Source: Elysia chlorotica (Eukaryota; Mollusca; Gastropoda; Plakobranchidae). From it: DNA of 64,000 bases. Positions 59,580 to 64,000 of the stretch are shown piece by piece. The DNA lies in the NCBI GenBank assembly GCA_003991915.1, contig RQTK01000028.1:911110-975109 (forward strand), given 5' to 3'. Made by a program: the position numbers and the translations under genes. Under the pieces are notes generated by a model. The model had not been told where the DNA came from. It saw nothing but the letters and a program-made list of their open reading frames with translations, and made no database searches. The number at the start of each line of letters is the position of its first letter. Positions within the stretch are counted from its first letter, which is position 1.

Positions 59580-60158
59580 ATCAAGGTAGTAGCACATCAA
59601 CATCACACATTCTTTGCTTTGTATTAAACCTCCTACTTTTTTTTTTTTCGTTCTTTTTGGATTAAGAGAAGATTAAATAGGAACAATTGGATTCTTTTTT
59701 TTTTTTTGGCTCAAAGCTACTTAAAACTTTACACTCTTAATCAGAGCATTGGTTTTCACGCTGTGAACCTTGTGGAGGGCGTGGGTCCACAAACATCGAG
59801 TCAGACAAAGACTTCTGCTCACTTTCACACTGTCCAACCATCCTGACTTTACTCAGGCTCTATTGACTGCCCCAATGTTGACTCTGGAGTGTCGATCACT
59901 TGTCATCGTGTTACCCCAGCAGATGTCAACAGAGCCCAGGAATGTCACCCACACAGTGGGTCACGGTGACACAAGTTACTAAAAATCGAACTGTGGCCAC
60001 ATCCGGGAATAGTTAGTAAACATGACTCAGTTTTGCTTGAGGTGACGAAGCTTTGAAAAACAGGTGCAATCAATCACACTAAAGAATAGGGAGATGACTC
60101 AGTCTTGTTTGTGTTTGTGTGCAAGTAAAAAGTGTGGGTGTCTGTGTGGTGTGTGGGT
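59580..60158. other. Spacer, nothing recognised
   Basis: ORF 59770-59982 has no motif. TG/GTGT-rich sequence leads into the G homopolymer. Confidence 0.4.
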
Positions 60159-60181
60159 GGGGGGGGGGGGGGGGGGGGGGG
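60159..60181. repeat. G23 homopolymer
   Basis: Twenty-three consecutive G residues, the longest homopolymer in the window. Confidence 0.9.
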
Positions 60182-60411
60182 CGGTGGGAGGTAGCTTCAT
60201 TAGTGCGCCAATTTGAGCTGGCGAGAAGAATGTCCTCATTTATTGCAACCGTCTTGTAATTAGCCAAAGATTACATTCAGTGTCTTTTTTTTACTGCATG
60301 GAATTTTTTTAGAAGATTCCGTGAATACTGACTCATCTGCCAGATTGTTTCCCTTGCTCTTACATAAAAGGCAGGTTTTCTGTTTTAACGTGAAACGGAA
60401 ACGCTGGAGGT

Positions 60412-60511
60412 TTGCTTAGAGCTTTAGACCACTGTTTATATTAATTTGCATTTTACCACCAGTTGCTTAGAGCTTTAGACCACTGTTTATATTAATTTGC
60501 ATTTTACCACC
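60412..60511. repeat. Tandem duplication, period 51 bp
   Basis: Two identical 49-bp copies starting TTGCTTAGAGCTTTAGACCA and ending TTTTACCACC. Confidence 0.97.
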
Positions 60512-61131
60512 CCGTCCTACGCCTTTTTTTTACACTAGACAGTGGTTGGAAAATTAACATGAAGACACTTAAGACAACGCCCGTGCAAGAAATTATGCAA
60601 ATCTAAGGCACTTAAAGTCACGCTATAGGTCTGATCCATAATTTTTATTTTTTCTTGTTCCAATCTTTGATTTTTTTTCATGCGAAAGTGTGTTATGTGG
60701 CGTCATTTACTTTTTGGTTATTTGAAAAACCTGTTTGCAAAATAATGTTATGATTTAATTGAAAAACAAAAAAGGAGTTAGTTATAGATATTGCAGACTT
60801 CACTAGGGGCGTCAGTCCAGTAAAAGCTATACAATATCGACTGAATTAGAGAAAAAGAGAAAAAAAGAGGATAATGCAATTTACTCCTTAACAGATCTAG
60901 TAACCAGGGAACCAGCATCATGTAGCATTCGTCAAATGAATACACCCAAATTCCGGGATATCCAATCAGAATTTAACTTTTTTTTTTAATTTTTCCTTTT
61001 TTTAAAACAAGAAAATAAAAGGGGAAGAGGGAAAGGAGGAATGAGAAAAGGGAGAGGGAGATAAGCATAGACAAAAATGGGAGAGAAGTTAGAGAAAGGA
61101 GGAGTGGAAGAAAAAGAGAGAGGTGCAGGGT

Positions 61132-61134
<3 letters not shown>
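60512..61134. other. Spacer, nothing recognised
   Basis: AT-rich, then purine-rich from about 60995. Confidence 0.45.

Positions 61135-61136
<2 letters not shown>

Positions 61137-61191
<55 letters not shown>
61137..61191. repeat. (GA)n microsatellite
   Basis: About 27 GA units. Confidence 0.97.
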
Positions 61192-61199
<8 letters not shown>

Positions 61200-61404
61200 G
61201 ATAAAAAGCTAGAAACCCATACAAATCTCCGAAAGCGCGATATTCAATCTTGATTTCATAAATGTATTACTTTACACACTTAACCTATTTCTATTCTCTC
61301 GGCACCTCCACAAAAATAAACAACACCTTATTCACAAAAAGTAAAATAAATGAAAACACACGACTATAAAAAAAAACATCAACAAATCAAAGAATATAGT
61401 TTTT

Positions 61405-61698
61405 ATGATAAAACTTTATGTTAACTCTATAAAGCTTCTTCTCATTTCAAACAGTAATGGAGTGAGTAAGGAGACCGCCTTCTTCAGTCGAGCTGCCAAT
61501 GTGAATAAGATTAAATTATCGTCTCCCGGGAGGAATATTAAAACTGAAATTGAGCTTATGCATAATTTAGCAGGTCACTTTCGCGCCAGACGCCGACAGG
61601 CTATGCTAGAAGGCGACCAAGAACTACTCCCGCTCCAGAAGACACTCATTAACATACAGCTGGATCTAGCTTCGAGGAGGTTAGGACGTATCTTATAA
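61405..61698 (+). CDS. Unidentified ORF or terminal exon
   Basis: The last 80 or so codons have a protein-like, charged composition (KTEIELMHNLAGHFRARRRQ, then EGDQELLPLQKTLINIQLDL) and end at a TAA. A good acceptor-like sequence (TTCTCATTTCAAACAG) sits just before 61455, so this could be a terminal exon beginning there instead of an ORF starting at 61405. I recognise no family. It could equally be a retroelement gag-like relic. An inverted repeat follows 56 bases downstream. Confidence 0.3.
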   Translation: MIKLYVNSIKLLLISNSNGVSKETAFFSRAANVNKIKLSSPGRNIKTEIELMHNLAGHFRARRRQAMLEGDQELLPLQKTLINIQLDLASRRLGRIL

Positions 61699-61753
61699 AA
61701 CTTGCGATCCATCAGATGAAAACCAATGACGCAAGCGCGACCAATATGATTCC

Positions 61754-61840
61754 CTTCAGTTGTAAAATGTCTTATCTTAATTTTAAAATATTCAAAATTA
61801 AGAGTAATTTAGATAAGAGATAGGCATTTCACAACTGAAG
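61754..61840. repeat. Imperfect inverted repeat (hairpin) downstream of the ORF
   Basis: CTTCAGTTGT at 61754 pairs with ACAACTGAAG at 61831-61840. CTTATCT pairs with AGATAAG, and the inner CTTAATTTT pairs with AAAATTAAG. Small bulges separate the three stems, giving an 87-nt hairpin. Confidence 0.85.
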
Positions 61841-62340
61841 TGACGATACGGCTGTGAAGATTTTCCGGAGTAGTGGATTTTGACAAATCCAATTTCCGGA
61901 CTCACCAAACCTACTCATTTGCACCCATACGATGGTGATTGTCTTAACTAAGTCAAAACTTGACGCCATTTTATTTTCAATTCCTTTGAAAAAGCCCATT
62001 TTTCTGGGTTGAGCTGATTTTTCAACGTCCAAAGTCAGCAGCGAGGGAATAATTATATTATATTGTTCAATGGCTCCGTTAGTTTAGAATTCTACCGTCA
62101 CTAGATTAGCTGCATGATATTAAAAGACATATGCAATTTTGAAATACGGTAACCAGATGTATGGTTAGATCCGTATTTATTTTATAATGATGCTAATAAT
62201 AACATGTGGCAGGTCGTTTATTTTTCACTAGAGACAAATCGAAACCCATTCACAATATAGACTATTTAGTACTGACGTTAGACGCTAACCCAAAAAAAAA
62301 AACAACAAAAAACACCCTCAAACTCAAACCTAGGCCGTGT
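61841..62340. other. Spacer, nothing recognised
   Basis: AT-rich, no defensible feature. Confidence 0.45.
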
Positions 62341-62760
62341 TGAAGTGGCACCAGATTCTAATGGGCATCAAGCTGAGCGTATATAACTGGGACCACGTGA
62401 CCTCTCAGGCATCAAGCCTTTCTACAGGTGGGCACCACCAACCAAGACAGTGAAGACACCACCCGCTACAGGACACGCAGCCGGCTCGAGTTTCCCAGTG
62501 GAGTGGCGATCGCCGCCGGCCTCCCAGGGCAGCCTGAGTGTGGACATCCCTGCCCTCTTAGAGAGTTAGAGGCAGACAGTAGAATTCTTGCGATAGCGGG
62601 CCCACAACGACCATCTTCACCGGCGTCCAATCATAGCTATATTATAGAATGAAATACTTAATCAGCGATCAGTCAAGCTCACTTCTAAGGGGCGTTATTA
62701 TGTCATCCATAAACGTCGTGTGGATGGCAAAGCTGTTGGATGTTAGAGCTGAAGAACAGA
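62341..62760 (+). repeat. Diverged relative of the segmental duplication
   Basis: CTTGCGATAGCGGGCCCACA, GCGTCCAATCATAGCT, GCGATCAGTCAAGC and TTATTATGTCATCCAT correspond in order to parts of 37800-38000 and 43630-43820. The overlapping ORF (62428-62652) has no match in those copies. A TATATAA lies at 62378, with CACGTG 16 bases beyond it. Confidence 0.55.
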
Positions 62761-63244
62761 CATACAAAACATACCTGGGATACTTGACAAGTCAGCGATC
62801 CAGATAGCTCTCATCGCTCAAGGGCCAAAGTTCACCCGGTGCTAAAAATTGACCTTTGCTATCTGCAGGGAGGTCTTTGGCATTCCCGCATCTCTTTCAG
62901 TTGCCATTAACCTAGCCAGCGCGGGACGGGTTCCCGAAATCAATCGTCTTGCCGTCGGTTTTTTATCGGCCTCTGACATTATAAAATGATGATCAAATGC
63001 GCGGCGCTGAGATAGGTAAAGCATGAATCCATTTATCGCATATTTTTGTTTTCCACTCTCTTTTTACGACATCCCCCGGTCCCAAAATACGCTGGTTATC
63101 GTGTCTCTTTCTAATTATCGACTTATGCATGAGCTCTTTTAAAGAGGAGATTCATTTATGATAATTATTGTGTTCCTCAGTTGCAGTTTAAACGTACTCC
63201 CCCCAACACCCACCTCTGCCTCTAACTGATTGCAACGGGCGACA
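62761..63244. other. Spacer, nothing recognised
   Basis: No defensible feature. Confidence 0.45.
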
Positions 63245-63620
63245 TTATTGACTTAATTTACAAGATACACATTTCACAGGAGCCATAATTATTGCAGTTC
63301 TGAAAGGTCCTTTGTGTTTGAATCTAACATTTTGAAGAGACGAAAAAAAATTATTATATTTTAACACAAACGGTTCGCCTAGCATTTTATACATCAAAAT
63401 ATCCTGTGGCGCAAACTGTTCCTCCTTAAATTCCAGCAGCATCCGTACAATTCCTTCCCGTGTGGTTCTGATCCGTCTTGATTCTGGCCAGACGTGACCC
63501 TTGGGGCCCCATCAGGGATAAGGTCTTCCCCCAGGTGAAAATCGCGCTGGGCTCTAAATTGCTTCCGGTTGCGGATGATGGCTCCATCTGTTGCGAGTTG
63601 CCCCTGCGAGAACATGACAT
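63245..63620 (-). pseudogene. Possible frameshifted coding relic
   Basis: Minus-strand frames look protein-like in sequence: GAIIRNRKQFRAQRDFHLGE in one phase (63615 downward), then WPESRRIRTTREGIVRMLLE and FKEEQFAPQDILMYKMLGEP in another. This suggests one coding sequence broken by an indel near 63500. I recognise no family. A chance frame cannot be excluded. Confidence 0.25.
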
Positions 63621-64000
63621 TCGGGGATCTCCGAGGGATGAAGAAGCAATCAGTTAGCTGGAGTCTTCGCCAAATACGACATTGTTTAGAGAGGGGCGCC
63701 AGCGAGGCCTGCTAAGTATAGGCCAAGTGGTCCACAAGATCAGGCCTTTAGGGATGGAAAGTTGTAAGGAGGGCAGGGAGGGGGGGGGTTGGGATTAATG
63801 TTAGTTTTATGAAAAATGATTTTATACCAACATAAGCTATAAAGCACGACAAATGGAATATGATTATCACTTTAAAAGATATAACGTAAACTTATAATAA
63901 TTTATAAAGATCTTAAAAGTATTTCAACAAAGACCAATCTAGGTATATAAAACAAAACTTACTTTACGATAGAATAGACAGGTACTTACAAAACCTGTCA
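63621..64000. other. Spacer, nothing recognised
   Basis: A G-run of about nine is at 63781-63789. The rest is AT-rich. Confidence 0.45.

Overview
The window reads as nuclear DNA from an animal, most likely a mollusc and probably a gastropod. This is an inference from four things: very dense (GA)n/(CT)n tracts, tRNA-derived SINEs whose copies end near a GGACGTTAAA-type tail with AACC repeats, non-LTR retrotransposon fragments of the kind common in mollusc genomes, and tRNA bodies of animal type. It is AT-rich, contains three assembly gaps (11165-11416, 21616-21927, 52284-52396), and has no complete multi-exon protein-coding gene that I can recognise. It is mostly intergenic or intronic repeat-rich DNA.

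Region 1 (about 1.0-12.9 kb) is the most distinctive part. Six complete, near-identical elongator tRNA-Met (anticodon CAU) genes lie on both strands: minus at 2521, 4014, 5167 and 11995, plus at 7403 and 10661. At least five broken copies lie among them. All six complete copies have a 21-22 nt insertion exactly at the canonical tRNA intron position (37/38), an intact A box and B box, and a T-run terminator. The loci sit in larger duplicated blocks, so the tRNA has multiplied by DNA-level segmental duplication together with its flanks.

Region 2 (12.9-35 kb) holds a perfect 26-bp-arm hairpin (12906-12975), the C-terminal end of a LINE ORF2 (13387-13683) with scrambled extra pieces, SINEs, a two-copy dispersed repeat (8583-9292 and 17973-18535), and long GA tracts. 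It also has a (CTA)n array of about 52 units. At 30836-31693 a 460-bp segment is bracketed by apparently identical 202-bp direct repeats.

Region 3 (36.6-48.8 kb) is dominated by a direct segmental duplication of roughly 1.8-2.3 kb (36637-38960 and 42470-44262). The second copy ends inside a CT tract and is fused directly to a LINE endonuclease fragment (44264-45400, minus). A degenerate reverse-transcriptase tail (47031-47423, plus) and several SINEs follow.

Region 4 (48.8-64 kb) is simple-repeat rich. It contains the best candidate for a piece of a real protein gene: a TATA box at 53682 followed by a short signal-peptide-like first exon (53799-53856) that stops in phase 1 at a consensus 5' splice site. 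Near the right end are an unidentified 97-codon ORF next to an imperfect inverted repeat (61405-61840), a diverged relative of the segmental duplication (62341-62760), and a possible frameshifted coding relic (63245-63620).

There are no operons or pathways to describe. The functional content I can defend is the tRNA-Met cluster and one putative first exon. Everything else is repeat biology.
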